DNA of 64,000 nt from Holophagae bacterium (GTDB lineage: Bacteria; Acidobacteriota; Holophagae; Acanthopleuribacterales; Acanthopleuribacteraceae): positions 161,384-225,383 of the forward strand of contig JAJCXM010000035.1 of NCBI GenBank assembly GCA_029263455.1. The letters run 5' to 3'. A model generated the notes under the pieces. The model saw only the letters and a list, made by a program, of their open reading frames with translations, was not told where the DNA came from and did no database searches. The position numbers and the translations under genes were made by a program. This document shows, piece after piece, positions 43,381 through 52,351 of this stretch. Positions within the stretch are counted from its first letter, which is position 1; every line of letters starts with the position of its first letter.

Positions 43381-44082
43381 TCAATCCACCGCGAAGGACA
43401 TCAGTTCAACGGGAACACTGGTAAAGGCCGTCAGGTCAAGGTCACCATCTCCAGCCGTAAAATTATTGGAATCAGCCAGGCTCATGTGGGTGGCCGTAGA
43501 GCGGTCACCGGTGTAGTCAGCAGCGGTCTGTGTGCTCGCGAACGTACTGTTATCAACAACGATGGCGTTTGGGTAGAGACCTGATGGGTCGCGACTTCCA
43601 AAGGCGGTTATGCTTTCTAAAGGAAAGAGCATGGCATGTACTTCCGTGACCGTGGACCAAGGAGAGGCATCGTTGGATGCCGAATAAGCGTAATGGGGAT
43701 CGGCCGCTGTTGCGCTCCAGGAAGACGCGCCAACGATAACGGCCGTGCTACTTCCCGCATTCATCAAGACAAAGGTGTCCGGAGTCGTGTCTTCCGCAAT
43801 ATGAACGACCGTTCCCGTGCTAATGACCCCTCCAACGACTTCAAACAGAATCGTACCCTCGCCCGATGCAAACAATCCTGGCGCTCCCCCACTATTGTCA
43901 AAATCATTTTCTGTGAAGAAAATCTTGGTCCCAATTGCCAGGTCCTGGAGGGCGACAAAAGCAAATTCGTCAGGTGAATTTGAATCCTTACCGGTAAATG
44001 CCACCGACTGAGCATAGCAGGGGCCCATTAAGACACATAAGATCAGGACAACCCAAAGGCGCGAGCGGTTCACATTAAACAT
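43381..44082 (-). CDS. Exported protein ending in VPVELMSFAVD
   Basis: The protein (233 aa) has a signal peptide (about residues 1-25, ending in GPCYAQSV) and a mature domain of alternating strands, rich in Gly, Ser, Thr and Asp, with SVAFTGKDSNSPDEFAFVAL and GTKIFFTENDFDN, as in secreted calcium-binding-like or choice-of-anchor domains. The C-terminus VPVELMSFAVD resembles the stretch preceding C-terminal sorting signals, but nothing follows it. I used ATG 44082 (AGGAG upstream); the longer frame to 44226 has no ribosome site. Confidence 0.65.
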   Translation of the reverse strand: MFNVNRSRLWVVLILCVLMGPCYAQSVAFTGKDSNSPDEFAFVALQDLAIGTKIFFTENDFDNSGGAPGLFASGEGTILFEVVGGVISTGTVVHIAEDTTPDTFVLMNAGSSTAVIVGASSWSATAADPHYAYSASNDASPWSTVTEVHAMLFPLESITAFGSRDPSGLYPNAIVVDNSTFASTQTAADYTGDRSTATHMSLADSNNFTAGDGDLDLTAFTSVPVELMSFAVD

Positions 44083-44314
44083 ATTAACTCCTAATAAATG
44101 GATGAATAGACACAGCGGTTCCAACTCACATCCACCAAGTTCAAACCCAATGGAAGCAACTACCTGCGAATAGAAACCACATGCGCTGGTTTGCGTATGT
44201 GCTAGCATGAGGCTTACGACACCCACGCAAGATATAGTCGTCGATGGACACCGAACGGCTTACCAAAGAAACGCGACATATTCCCGTCGGCATGATCATT
44301 GATAAGGTGTCTTT

Positions 44315-44896
44315 TTGAAGAATTTACAATTGTCTTCAACCCACGAAGATACAACCGATCTACTTCAGCGATGGAGCGAAGGCGATGTGCTTGCTGGCGA
44401 AATGGCGTTACAACGCCTTTATCCTGAGCTGCGCATGACGGCATCACGACATCTGGACAACGTAAATTTGTCGTGTCAACCCTCAGATATTTTGCATGAC
44501 GTTTGGCTGCGGTTGTTGTCACAACGGCAACATGATTGGCGGAATCGAGCCCATTTTTTTGCGCTCGTTGCGCGCATGATTCGGCGAGTGCTTGCCGATC
44601 ACGTCAAGCACCGCATGCGCGGAAAACGCGCGCACAATAAGGCACCATTTGAAGAAGGTTCGCAGCGATCTGGCCAGGCCGATCCTTTGGACCATTTTTT
44701 GCTCGATCAGGCGTTGGATCAGCTGGCATTAGTTGACCCCATCGCCGCCAAAACTGTGGAACTCCGGTACTTCAGCGGACTTAGTTTCGACGAGACGGCG
44801 GCCGTTCTCGAGCTGAGCCGAGCGACCGCAGTTAGGCGTTGGCGTTTTGCGCGCGCGTTCCTCTACCAACAACTAGCAGGAGCAGACAATGAATAG
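44315..44896 (+). CDS. ECF-type RNA polymerase sigma factor
   Basis: The protein (193 aa) belongs to the ECF sigma factors. Region 2 is seen in SCQPSDILHDVWLRLLSQ and FFALVARMIRRVLADHVK. Region 4 is seen in AAKTVELRYFSGLSFDETAAVL and LSRATAVRRWRFARAFL. The spacing fits the group found in Acidobacteria and Planctomycetes that is paired with a Ser/Thr kinase, in place of an anti-sigma factor. It starts at TTG 44315 with AAGGTG upstream and overlaps the kinase gene by 8 bp. The target promoter is not known. Confidence 0.88.
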   Translation: MKNLQLSSTHEDTTDLLQRWSEGDVLAGEMALQRLYPELRMTASRHLDNVNLSCQPSDILHDVWLRLLSQRQHDWRNRAHFFALVARMIRRVLADHVKHRMRGKRAHNKAPFEEGSQRSGQADPLDHFLLDQALDQLALVDPIAAKTVELRYFSGLSFDETAAVLELSRATAVRRWRFARAFLYQQLAGADNE

Positions 44897-47732
44897 TCAT
44901 CAAAAACTGAACCGCTTGCAGGCTCTTTTTGATGATGCTATTCAACTCGATATGGCGCAGCGAGAATCCTTCTTGGACGTTCATTGCCATGATGACGCCG
45001 AGCTAAAGGATGCATTGACAAATATGTTAATGGCCGATGACAAGGCCGGTGATTTTTTAGAGAAACCTGTTATTAGCCCCAAAGGTCAGTTGGAGCCTCC
45101 TGATCCGGGCGATGAGATACAAGAGCTAGGTCCGTATCAAATTTTTGGCAAAATTGGTCAAGGTGGCACTAGCTCCATTTATTTGGCCCAGCGCTTCGAT
45201 CGCCGCTGGCAACGGCGTGTGGCCATCAAAATCCTCAAAGGCCAAACTTCAGGATCTGACCAACGTGACCGCATCTTGCGCGAAGCCCAATTACTGGCCC
45301 ATTTGGACCATGCTGGCATTGCGCGTGTGATTGATTCCGACTGCACCGAAGATGGCCTTCCCTACTTGGTGATGGAATACGTACACGGGGAACCGATTAC
45401 GACCTACTGCAACAAACATCGATTAAGTGTCGAGAAGCGCCTGCAACTCTTCACTTGGGTGTGCGAATCCGTGCATTATGCCCATAAGAACTTGGTGGTT
45501 CATCGTGACCTAAAGCCGAGCAATATTCTTGTCGGTGTGGACGGACGGCCTAAACTAATCGACTTCGGGTTCGCAAAGCTCCTTGAGACTTACAACGCAG
45601 CTGAGACGACTCAAAATGTGCGCATGTTGACGCCCAATTATGCCAGCCCGGAATACTTGGCTGGTAATCCATTCACGACCGCCAGCGATACTTACAGTCT
45701 AGGCGTCCTATTGTACGAGTTACTCACAGGTGTTCGACCCCACGATTGGTCCTCGATGAACCACTTCGAGATTCTCAAGCAGTGGCCAAGAGCGAATCTG
45801 GTTCCACCAAGCCGCCACGCCAACCTCAATCAATTTGCCCCATTCAACAAAGCAACCAAGTCCGATTTGGTGCGTCACCTTAAAGGCGATTTAGACAATA
45901 TTGCCTTAAAGGCGTTGGCCTTTGCACCCAACGATCGCTACTCGTCGCCGGCACAACTGGTTGAAGACCTGCAACGGAGTCGTGATAATCAACCGATTTC
46001 CGCACAGGCGGCTAGCCGCAGTTACCGCTTAAGAAAGTATCTTCGCCGCAATCTCAGAACCATTTCCTACATCGCGATAATGATCGCTGTCCTAGGGGCA
46101 TGGGCCTTTTCTGCGTCGATGCAGGCCCGAAGATTTGCACAAGAACGCGATGTCGCACGTTTCGAACATGCGCGCGCCGACCAAGTGACTCAATTCTTAG
46201 TGAACGCCTTCGAAGTCAATAACCCCCACAATGACTTAAGCCCTGACATCACTGCCCGAGAAGTGCTGGCCTCAGGATCCGCAAGAATCGACCAAGACCT
46301 AAGCGAAGACCACGAATTGCGCGGCGTTCTTAAGCATACAATTGGGTCGGTTTATAACCGTATGGGCCTATTCAAAGAGGCTCTGCTTGAGCTGGAAGCA
46401 GCTATTGCATTGAGAGGCACCGCTAAGCCTAACGAAACAGCCAGCAGCTTGGGTGAACTGGCTTGGGCCCAACGAGGTCTAGGTTATCTAGACCAGGCAG
46501 AACAAACGACGAGAACCGCTATTTCATTGCGTGAACAAGCCGGAAACACTTCAATTCTTGTGGCAAAAGACTATCGTCTATTGGCCGACATCCTGTCTGA
46601 ACAAGGTAAACATGAAGCTTCAGAGAAGGCGGTTAGATCAGCGCTCGAACTCCACGAACGGGTACTAGGGCCAAAAGACGGCTTGGTTGCTGATGACCTC
46701 AATAGTCTCTGTATGACTCTTTACCGTCTGGGCGATTTCTCAGGTAGTGAAGCGGCAGTTCGGCGTTCGATCGAAATAGTTGAATCGCACCCGGACAACA
46801 ACCCTGCCAGTCTTGCCAGTGTGGTCAACAACTTAGGCGCCGCTTTACGCGCACAAGGTCGTTTGAATGAGGCCGCGCCCGCCTATGAAAGAGCTTTGGC
46901 CTTGCGAAAAACGGCCTTTGGTGTCCGATCACCGGCGGTAGCAAATAGTCTCAATAGTCTTGCTCTCTTTTATCAAGACCTAGGTGACTTCAAGAGGGCC
47001 GAAACCTTCATACGAGAATCGTTAAGCATCAATCAAGAACAACTTGGTCACAAACACCCATCCAGCATTCTCAATGAAATGAATTTAGGTGAAATACTCG
47101 ACGGCTCCGGCCAGAGCGATCTAGCCGTTAAAGTGGGACTAGAGTCCGTTCGCAAGTCACGTGAGTATCTTTCCGAGAGTCCGCCATACTTATCATGGGC
47201 GTTACATACCGCCGGTGTTTCTCTGCTCCACCATAGACAGTTAGCGCAGGCACGCGCCCTGATAAATGAAGCCTTGTCAATCCGCAACGAAGCCATGACA
47301 AAGCAACATCCCGACCGATTGTTGTCGTTATTGATGCTGGCCAAAATCGACCATATTGACGGAAAACTTGCGGAGGCGCGAAAAGGCTACCTTGAATTCA
47401 TTGAATTTGGCACCGAGTCTTGGAACGGACATCAGTGGCAGTATGCGTGGGGCCAGATGTTATACGCCGATTTTCTGGTCGATTGCGGCCAATCGCACGA
47501 GGCAAAAGCACTCGCTCACGCGGCCTATCGCAGATTAGTCAAAATCCTTCACAAAGACCAGTTCAGGCTTCAGACCGCTAGTAGTATTTTGGGATTAAGC
47601 CTCTTTCGCAGTGGCGACGAGGAACGCGGTTTGGAGATCATGCAAATCAGCCTCAAACATTTGCAAAGCAGTCGTCAGGACAATGATCTTCACTTACACG
47701 AAGCCCGACATCGATTGCATGAGTCAAACTAA
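44889..47732 (+). CDS. Ser/Thr protein kinase with TPR repeats
   Basis: The protein (947 aa) has an N-terminal extension (about 1-75), a kinase domain (about 80-360), one membrane helix (about 391-410) and a long C-terminal TPR region (about 430-940). The kinase is intact: glycine loop (GKIGQGGTSS), AIKIL Lys, catalytic HRDLKPSN and DFG (LIDFGFAK). The repeats (for example NNLGAALRAQGRLNEAAPAY) are of the TPR_12 type. They are predicted outside the membrane and may sense a ligand or partner. The overlap with the sigma factor suggests that phosphorylation controls it. The start has CAGGAG 5 nt upstream. Confidence 0.9.
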   Translation: MNSHQKLNRLQALFDDAIQLDMAQRESFLDVHCHDDAELKDALTNMLMADDKAGDFLEKPVISPKGQLEPPDPGDEIQELGPYQIFGKIGQGGTSSIYLAQRFDRRWQRRVAIKILKGQTSGSDQRDRILREAQLLAHLDHAGIARVIDSDCTEDGLPYLVMEYVHGEPITTYCNKHRLSVEKRLQLFTWVCESVHYAHKNLVVHRDLKPSNILVGVDGRPKLIDFGFAKLLETYNAAETTQNVRMLTPNYASPEYLAGNPFTTASDTYSLGVLLYELLTGVRPHDWSSMNHFEILKQWPRANLVPPSRHANLNQFAPFNKATKSDLVRHLKGDLDNIALKALAFAPNDRYSSPAQLVEDLQRSRDNQPISAQAASRSYRLRKYLRRNLRTISYIAIMIAVLGAWAFSASMQARRFAQERDVARFEHARADQVTQFLVNAFEVNNPHNDLSPDITAREVLASGSARIDQDLSEDHELRGVLKHTIGSVYNRMGLFKEALLELEAAIALRGTAKPNETASSLGELAWAQRGLGYLDQAEQTTRTAISLREQAGNTSILVAKDYRLLADILSEQGKHEASEKAVRSALELHERVLGPKDGLVADDLNSLCMTLYRLGDFSGSEAAVRRSIEIVESHPDNNPASLASVVNNLGAALRAQGRLNEAAPAYERALALRKTAFGVRSPAVANSLNSLALFYQDLGDFKRAETFIRESLSINQEQLGHKHPSSILNEMNLGEILDGSGQSDLAVKVGLESVRKSREYLSESPPYLSWALHTAGVSLLHHRQLAQARALINEALSIRNEAMTKQHPDRLLSLLMLAKIDHIDGKLAEARKGYLEFIEFGTESWNGHQWQYAWGQMLYADFLVDCGQSHEAKALAHAAYRRLVKILHKDQFRLQTASSILGLSLFRSGDEERGLEIMQISLKHLQSSRQDNDLHLHEARHRLHESN

Positions 47733-47834
47733 AAAGGCTGCTACGCTAAATTATGAGTCCAAGCCTTATCGGTCCCAGCCGCCCAAATTGAAATGCAATC
47801 TAAGTTACATGATTAGGGATATCGAAACAATTTT

Positions 47835-48065
47835 TTAGTCGTGACCTTCTGTCGACGATTCGGGTTCATCAATGACAATCATATCTTGAACCATCATATT
47901 CGCCTGGCGGGATTCTTCTAAATTCTGTTCCACCTTCTTGACTTCCTTCAGGTGCCATTTCAGGGTTTTGATCACATATTCTTCGAGCGTGATCTCACGT
48001 TTCTCTGCGCGTCCGCGCAATTCTTCGTACAAAGTGTCTCCAACTGAAAGTGTCACGTCAGGCAT
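47835..48065 (-). CDS. Small ribbon-helix-helix-like protein
   Basis: The protein (76 aa) starts with a beta strand (MPDVTLSVGDTLYEELRGRAEKR) and two helices, as in ribbon-helix-helix DNA-binding proteins of toxin-antitoxin or regulatory type. The acidic tail (IDEPESSTEGHD) is unusual. Start: GAGGAG 5 nt before the ATG. No toxin partner is visible within the neighbouring genes on this strand. Confidence 0.5.
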   Translation of the reverse strand: MPDVTLSVGDTLYEELRGRAEKREITLEEYVIKTLKWHLKEVKKVEQNLEESRQANMMVQDMIVIDEPESSTEGHD

Positions 48066-48098
48066 AATCTCTCCTCGTTTTTATCAACCAAGTTTCAA

Positions 48099-48203
48099 TC
48101 AATCGTCGGTTGATGTCAACGACGGGTGTCGTATTGAGCTTACGGGCATTGAGTTCCATTCGGCATCGTGCATAACGACACCGCAAGCATGCAGTTGCAT
48201 CAT
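48099..48203 (-). CDS. Possible 34-codon small ORF upstream of the RHH-like gene
   Basis: This ORF begins MMQLHACGVVMHDAEWNS and ends 33 bp before the RHH-like gene. GAGG stands 4 nt before the first and 7 nt before the second ATG, so the true start is probably 48200. There is no homology that I recognise, and chance is possible. The arrangement resembles a two-gene unit. Confidence 0.25.
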   Translation of the reverse strand: MMQLHACGVVMHDAEWNSMPVSSIRHPSLTSTDD

Positions 48204-48303
48204 ACGGCCTCTAAATTGAGTCGAGACCAGGTCTAGCCTTCTTTCAAAGGAATTTGCAGATACAATAGTTTGTTAATCGCATGACTTAACAAGGAGTACA
48301 CTG

Positions 48304-49446
48304 TTGAACAACCCATCACGCGCCAACGCGCTCATTTTCTTTTTGATTCTGTTGTATCCATCAATCGTTTGGCTACAAGTTCAAAATCCAGAGCGCTTAG
48401 ACAAACGCTGGAAAACAGACTTAACAAAGAGCACGGTTGATTTGGGCGAATTTCGCGCGCTATTACCTCGTGACGCTTTTTCGGTGTTCACTCTGCCAAC
48501 TTTCTTGAACCAAGCGCAGGCTAAAGGCGTTTATTACGAGAAAGAACCGGTCATTGCCGTGGAACGAGACGGTCAAGCCAAAGCCTACCCACTAAACATC
48601 CTGACTTTTCACGAGTTGGCCAATGATGTCTTAGCTGACCATCCCATCTTGGTTTCTTATTGCCCACTATGTAATTCCGCCATCGTTTTCAGTCGACAGC
48701 ATGAATTGAATGGCGAATCTTATCTGCTCGAATTTGGCGTTTCGGGCATGTTGCGCAAGAGTGACATGGTGATGTGGGACACTCAAACTGAAACGTGGTG
48801 GCAACAGTTTTCTGGTGAAGCTTTAGTGGGCGAGTTGAGCGGATCTTCCTTAACCATCTTACCGTCTTCTGTTTTGTCGGTCTCACAATTTTTTGACCTC
48901 TATCCGCACGGCCAAATCCTGTCTAAAGACAACCCTGAAAATGCCGAGAACTTGCAAAAGTACGGCAACAACCCGTATGTGGATTACGATGATCCGGAAC
49001 GAACAAGCTTTCGGTTATGGGATGAAGTGGACTCCCGATTGCCGCCTACCGAACGCGTCGTTTATGTTCGCAATGGCTCGGAAACGAAGCTTTTCCCATG
49101 GCATATTGTGCAGAAAGAGCACGTCATAAATGATCAAGTCAATCGTATGCCAATCGTCGTCATGCACCGTGCTGGCGTTGTCTCAGTCTTAGATCAAAAA
49201 GAATTGACCGCCTCCCGCGACACGGGCACTGCCACCGTTTTTTCGTCACAATTGGATGGCAAAACCCTGGTATTCAAAGCCGTGAATGATGTGATCACAG
49301 ATGAGTCCGGATCAACATGGAACATAATTGGAGAATGTATTGCAGGTCCCTTGAAAGGGCAGCAGTTAATGATGGTACCCCATGGCCAACATTTTGCCTT
49401 TGCTTCGTTAGCTTTTTATCCAGACGCGATTATTTACGCTGAATAG
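48304..49446 (+). CDS. Exported DUF3179 protein
   Basis: The protein (380 aa) has a signal peptide (about 1-25, ALIFFLILLYPSIVWL) and a DUF3179 domain. The recognisable parts are GQAKAYPLNILTFHELANDVL, the YCPLCNSAIVF motif with its two Cys, and TWNIIGECIAGPLKGQQL. DUF3179 is widely found and uncharacterised; the CxxC pair suggests metal or redox binding. The start is TTG at 48304, with AAGGAG 8 nt upstream. It is a single-gene unit. Confidence 0.85.
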   Translation: MNNPSRANALIFFLILLYPSIVWLQVQNPERLDKRWKTDLTKSTVDLGEFRALLPRDAFSVFTLPTFLNQAQAKGVYYEKEPVIAVERDGQAKAYPLNILTFHELANDVLADHPILVSYCPLCNSAIVFSRQHELNGESYLLEFGVSGMLRKSDMVMWDTQTETWWQQFSGEALVGELSGSSLTILPSSVLSVSQFFDLYPHGQILSKDNPENAENLQKYGNNPYVDYDDPERTSFRLWDEVDSRLPPTERVVYVRNGSETKLFPWHIVQKEHVINDQVNRMPIVVMHRAGVVSVLDQKELTASRDTGTATVFSSQLDGKTLVFKAVNDVITDESGSTWNIIGECIAGPLKGQQLMMVPHGQHFAFASLAFYPDAIIYAE

Positions 49447-49457
49447 GAATCGGCTCA

Positions 49458-49482
49458 TGACGCAATTTGACGCGTCACGTCA
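49458..49482. promoter_or_regulatory. Cluster of TGACG half-sites (operator candidate)
   Basis: TGACGC, four bases, then TGACGCGTCA (a perfect ten-base palindrome) and CGTCA follow within 25 bp. Two half-sites have a 10-bp period, on one face of the helix. The block is 151 bp upstream of the next gene and just after the DUF3179 stop codon. A 24-codon ORF (49457-49531) with AGGA upstream also covers it, so the repeats could reflect codons instead. Confidence 0.3.
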
Positions 49483-49586
49483 CATAACGCCGTACGTGAA
49501 CGTCAAGACCATCATGAATGCATTTCCATAAACGCCGGGACGTTCTTGGGCATCACATCGTTAACGTAAAAGTGCGCATTTGATCA

Positions 49587-49595
49587 TGTTAATCT
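49587..49595 (+). promoter_or_regulatory. Extended -10 box of the NTF2-like gene
   Basis: TGtTAATCT is an extended -10 match, 38 bp before the GTG start at 49634. No strong -35 box is present at the required distance. Confidence 0.4.
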
Positions 49596-49633
49596 AGCAA
49601 CATAGAACTGATTCTCGAATTAGCGGGGTACGT

Positions 49634-50113
49634 GTGAGAATGCCTAGACAAAGATCCTTCTTTCTATTCTTTTTCTTGGTTTCGTGTGCGCACGGACAAG
49701 CTGTGCTCTCCGAAACCCAAATCGATGTCCTTAAGAACGAAGTCCATGCCGCTTTTCAGGGATTGGTTGAAGCCGCCATGTCACTAGAGGTAGAGCCCTA
49801 TCTTGCCTTTTTCGACGAGCATCGATTTACTGCGCTCAAAGAAAATGGAACTGTGGTTCATTCTCTCGACGAATTTGCGGAAGCCTACCGACATCAAATC
49901 CCCATGATCAAAGCCTACCAATCGCTTGAGTTCGACCACGTAAAACTCACCGTCATAAACTCAACCACGGTCATACTGGTTAACGAATATACGGCTACCG
50001 TCCTATTGTCCAATGACGAAGAGGTGACCGCATCTGGTGCCGGCACACAGGTTTGGGCACTTACTGCAGGAAGTTGGAAGCTGGTCAGTGTATCAAGTAG
50101 TAGCCAGCCATAG
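49634..50113 (+). CDS. Exported SnoaL/NTF2-like (DUF4440-type) protein
   Basis: The protein (159 aa) has a signal peptide (MRMPRQRSFFLFFFLVSCAHGQ) and a domain with the SnoaL/DUF4440 pattern: a helix (VHAAFQGLVEAAMSLEVEPYLAFF), then SLDEFAEAYRH and a sheet (STTVILVNEYTATVLL, ending GSWKLVSVSSSS). Such domains bind small molecules or act as simple enzymes; no catalytic residue is clear. The GTG start at 49634 has GGGG nearby, and an ATG two codons later is possible. It lies 3 bp from the convergent OmpA gene. Confidence 0.7.
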   Translation: MRMPRQRSFFLFFFLVSCAHGQAVLSETQIDVLKNEVHAAFQGLVEAAMSLEVEPYLAFFDEHRFTALKENGTVVHSLDEFAEAYRHQIPMIKAYQSLEFDHVKLTVINSTTVILVNEYTATVLLSNDEEVTASGAGTQVWALTAGSWKLVSVSSSSQP

Positions 50114-50116
50114 ACG

Positions 50117-51034
50117 CTACCTGGCTACCAGTTCGACTCGCCGGTTCTTGCTGCGACCATCTTCGCCATTGTTAGTGGTAGCGGGTGCCAGAGGACCAAC
50201 ACCGTGACCTGACAGGCGTGTCGCAGCAATGGCATAACGATCAACCAAGACTTTGACCACAGCTCGCGCCCTCATCTCAGATAGAGTCTGATTACGTCTC
50301 AAAGAACCCGCAATGTCCGTATGACCAACCACAAATAGATAGAGATCTGGTCGAATCTCTAAGAGCCGCGCTATTTCATCTAACGTAGCCTTCGATTCCG
50401 GTTTCACAATAGCCATGTCCTTATCGAAATATATCCCATAAAGGCTAGCTTTTCCGTCACGGTCAATGGTCCTAGCCAACGACTCAGCATCAATGATGAC
50501 CTGATCTGTCTCCATCTCAACTAACTCAATAATATCGAGCTGGCTGCGGTTGCGGCCTATCATGATGGCCAGATAGACCGAACCGCTGGCTATATTGACC
50601 CTGCCGCTCAGGTAGCGAGGGTCCCCGTCCGCTGCCACAAACAAGCCATTGAAACGGTTCCAAGCACTGCGGCCATATGCAGGACCACACTCGTCTAATT
50701 CACAGGCGTAGATAGGTTCATAGTTAAGATTTTCGAGCGCGCTCTGATAGTTACGATATATCTCTAGCGTTGATCGCTCACTGGGATTCTTGTAGACGAT
50801 TCGTGTCACTTTGCCTTCTAGGTTTTTAGCGATAAACTCGCCCCGCTCACTGCGCCCCACAATTAACCGATAGCTCTCAAATTCGGCTTCACGTTTATCG
50901 GTGAGTAGCGATCCTTGGTAACGCGATATCAAAGGATGGTCATCTTGGGCCATCACTTGAGTGAAAAAGGGCATCGCGAAAAGGCATCCAACAATGCACA
51001 TCCAAGAGCGTGACTGACATTCTTTCATGTGCAA
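50117..51034 (-). CDS. OmpA-family protein with DUF4892-like domain
   Basis: The protein (about 305 aa) has a signal peptide, a middle domain (about 30-190), and a C-terminal OmpA peptidoglycan-binding domain (about 190-305). The latter has LYGIYFDKDMAIVKPESKATLDEIA, VVGHTDIAGSLRRNQTLSEMRA and GHGVGPLAPATTN, then SKNRRVELV. The middle part (IVYKNPSERSTLEIYRNYQSAL, AYGRSAWNRF) fits DUF4892. Such proteins anchor the outer membrane to the wall. I placed the start at the TTG at 51034 with GGAGG 7 nt upstream; an ATG two codons later at 51028 is the alternative. Confidence 0.85.
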   Translation of the reverse strand: MHMKECQSRSWMCIVGCLFAMPFFTQVMAQDDHPLISRYQGSLLTDKREAEFESYRLIVGRSERGEFIAKNLEGKVTRIVYKNPSERSTLEIYRNYQSALENLNYEPIYACELDECGPAYGRSAWNRFNGLFVAADGDPRYLSGRVNIASGSVYLAIMIGRNRSQLDIIELVEMETDQVIIDAESLARTIDRDGKASLYGIYFDKDMAIVKPESKATLDEIARLLEIRPDLYLFVVGHTDIAGSLRRNQTLSEMRARAVVKVLVDRYAIAATRLSGHGVGPLAPATTNNGEDGRSKNRRVELVAR

Positions 51035-51110
51035 ATTTAAACCTCCCAAGATCCAACTAGGGCTCTGATTTCTATCGTGGTGGTGGTCGTCTGATCCAAG
51101 AAAGGATCCA

Positions 51111-51677
51111 CTACACCGTACTTAACAAATTCAACCAGCAAGCGTATGTAAGCCCTAGGAACAAACAGCTTTCGGCGATACGTTGTAAGGCCCCTCTCAT
51201 AGGAACGGGAAAAGACAAACTCAAAAGCGCGAACCCAACAATCAAGCCGGCTACACGGAACAGCATACCGTGAAACTCGGACAGCCACATCAAAGAAAAC
51301 GTACCCCCTATATACTCGATGGCACCACCTGCTTGGTGCATTCCGTGTCGGAACGAGCCATACAATGGTAACCCAGGATCACAGGCAAAACAGGCGGCGG
51401 CCAAGTAGCCCACGGCTAAACTCAGTGAAAGCAAAACGATGGGCGCTGAATCCCTAGCAATTAAAGCGACAACTAACATCATCAATGCAATCGGCAAATA
51501 CACCCCTTTCGCCATAAATTGCTGTGAAGGCGCGCCCAATTCACCTAGCTCACTGATCGTATGATGTACGTGAGAGTATGCAGGCCTTTTTTGACCTAGC
51601 CACACTAATGCAAGCAACAGATAAAGGTAACTGAAGCTCGATAGCACAATAGCTACTAGGCCATGTTTAACCGACAC
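51111..51677 (-). CDS. DUF998-type membrane protein
   Basis: The protein (188 aa) has five or six hydrophobic helices. The first loop contains YSHVHHTISELGELGAPSQ, typical of the DUF998 family, a set of membrane proteins of unknown role. The start is GTG at 51677 with GGAG 5 nt upstream. It is followed by the OmpA gene on the same strand after 76 bp. Confidence 0.75.
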   Translation of the reverse strand: MSVKHGLVAIVLSSFSYLYLLLALVWLGQKRPAYSHVHHTISELGELGAPSQQFMAKGVYLPIALMMLVVALIARDSAPIVLLSLSLAVGYLAAACFACDPGLPLYGSFRHGMHQAGGAIEYIGGTFSLMWLSEFHGMLFRVAGLIVGFALLSLSFPVPMRGALQRIAESCLFLGLTYACWLNLLSTV

Positions 51678-51692
51678 ATAGACTCCAATCCT

Positions 51693-51708
51693 GACTCTTA
51701 AATGAGTC
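51693..51708. repeat. Short inverted repeat before the DUF998 gene
   Basis: GACTC-TTAAAT-GAGTC is a perfect five-base inverted repeat, 16 bp upstream of the start codon at 51677. A further GACTC lies at 51681-51685, 7 bp away. It could be a regulatory site, but it is short. Confidence 0.25.
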
Positions 51709-51893
51709 TTGAATGGTTGTAGTGTTCAATCCAAAACTGAGCGTTTGGTCTTCGAACAACCGATCAAGGCTGAACCAAGCAAGTCCGATCGTTTCAGACA
51801 AACGCGACTTTAAATATTATTGTTTAAATAACCATTGTACTTGAGTCGGCGGGAATGATTCCATAGTTTATGTTTTCAGCCCTGGAATTTGCG

Positions 51894-52337
51894 TTAACTG
51901 CCACGCTCTTTTCCCGAGTCTAGGTCGATTTCAAACCGGACCTCTCCGCGATCATCCATACCTGTCCTACGCCAGCCATTGGCTGCATAAAAACGTTCAG
52001 CGCGGGTATTTGGGTCCGTACCCAAGACTACCTTATGAATTCGTCTGGCTGAGAATTCAGCAAGCATGTGATCGTGCAAGGCCTTTCCGACACCCTGACT
52101 TTCATGATCCGGATCTACGAACAACGCCCAAACACTGTGATCTGTATAGTCAGCGATGGCAAATCCAAGAATTGAGTTGTCACTTTGAAACACCCATCCC
52201 TGACCGCGTTGATTGATAAAATCGCGGATCATATCGGCAGAAATGGTCCGTCCTTCAGCTAATTTATTTTCCTTAACTAGCGAGCGAATTCTCTGCATGG
52301 CTGGGATATCATTATCATCGGCAATACGCACGTGCAA
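51894..52337 (-). CDS. GNAT-family N-acetyltransferase
   Basis: The protein (147 aa) has the GNAT fold and the acetyl-CoA-binding V/I-x-x-x-x-R/Q-G-x-G/A motif as DPDHESQGVGKALHDHMLAEF (about residues 76-96). The final strand (KVVLGTDPNTRAERFYAANGW) carries the family's conserved turn. The substrate is not known. The TTG start at 52337 has GGAGG 7 nt upstream; a GTG two codons later has poorer spacing. It lies in a run of three GNAT genes. Confidence 0.85.
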   Translation of the reverse strand: MHVRIADDNDIPAMQRIRSLVKENKLAEGRTISADMIRDFINQRGQGWVFQSDNSILGFAIADYTDHSVWALFVDPDHESQGVGKALHDHMLAEFSARRIHKVVLGTDPNTRAERFYAANGWRRTGMDDRGEVRFEIDLDSGKERGS

Positions 52338-52351
52338 TGTAGCGCCTCCTA

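Noticed and set aside
43288..44226. Longer form of the secreted protein (start at 44226)
   Set aside because: The added 48 residues include Cys-rich, non-signal sequence and no ribosome site; the ATG at 44082 has AGGAG and gives a proper signal peptide.
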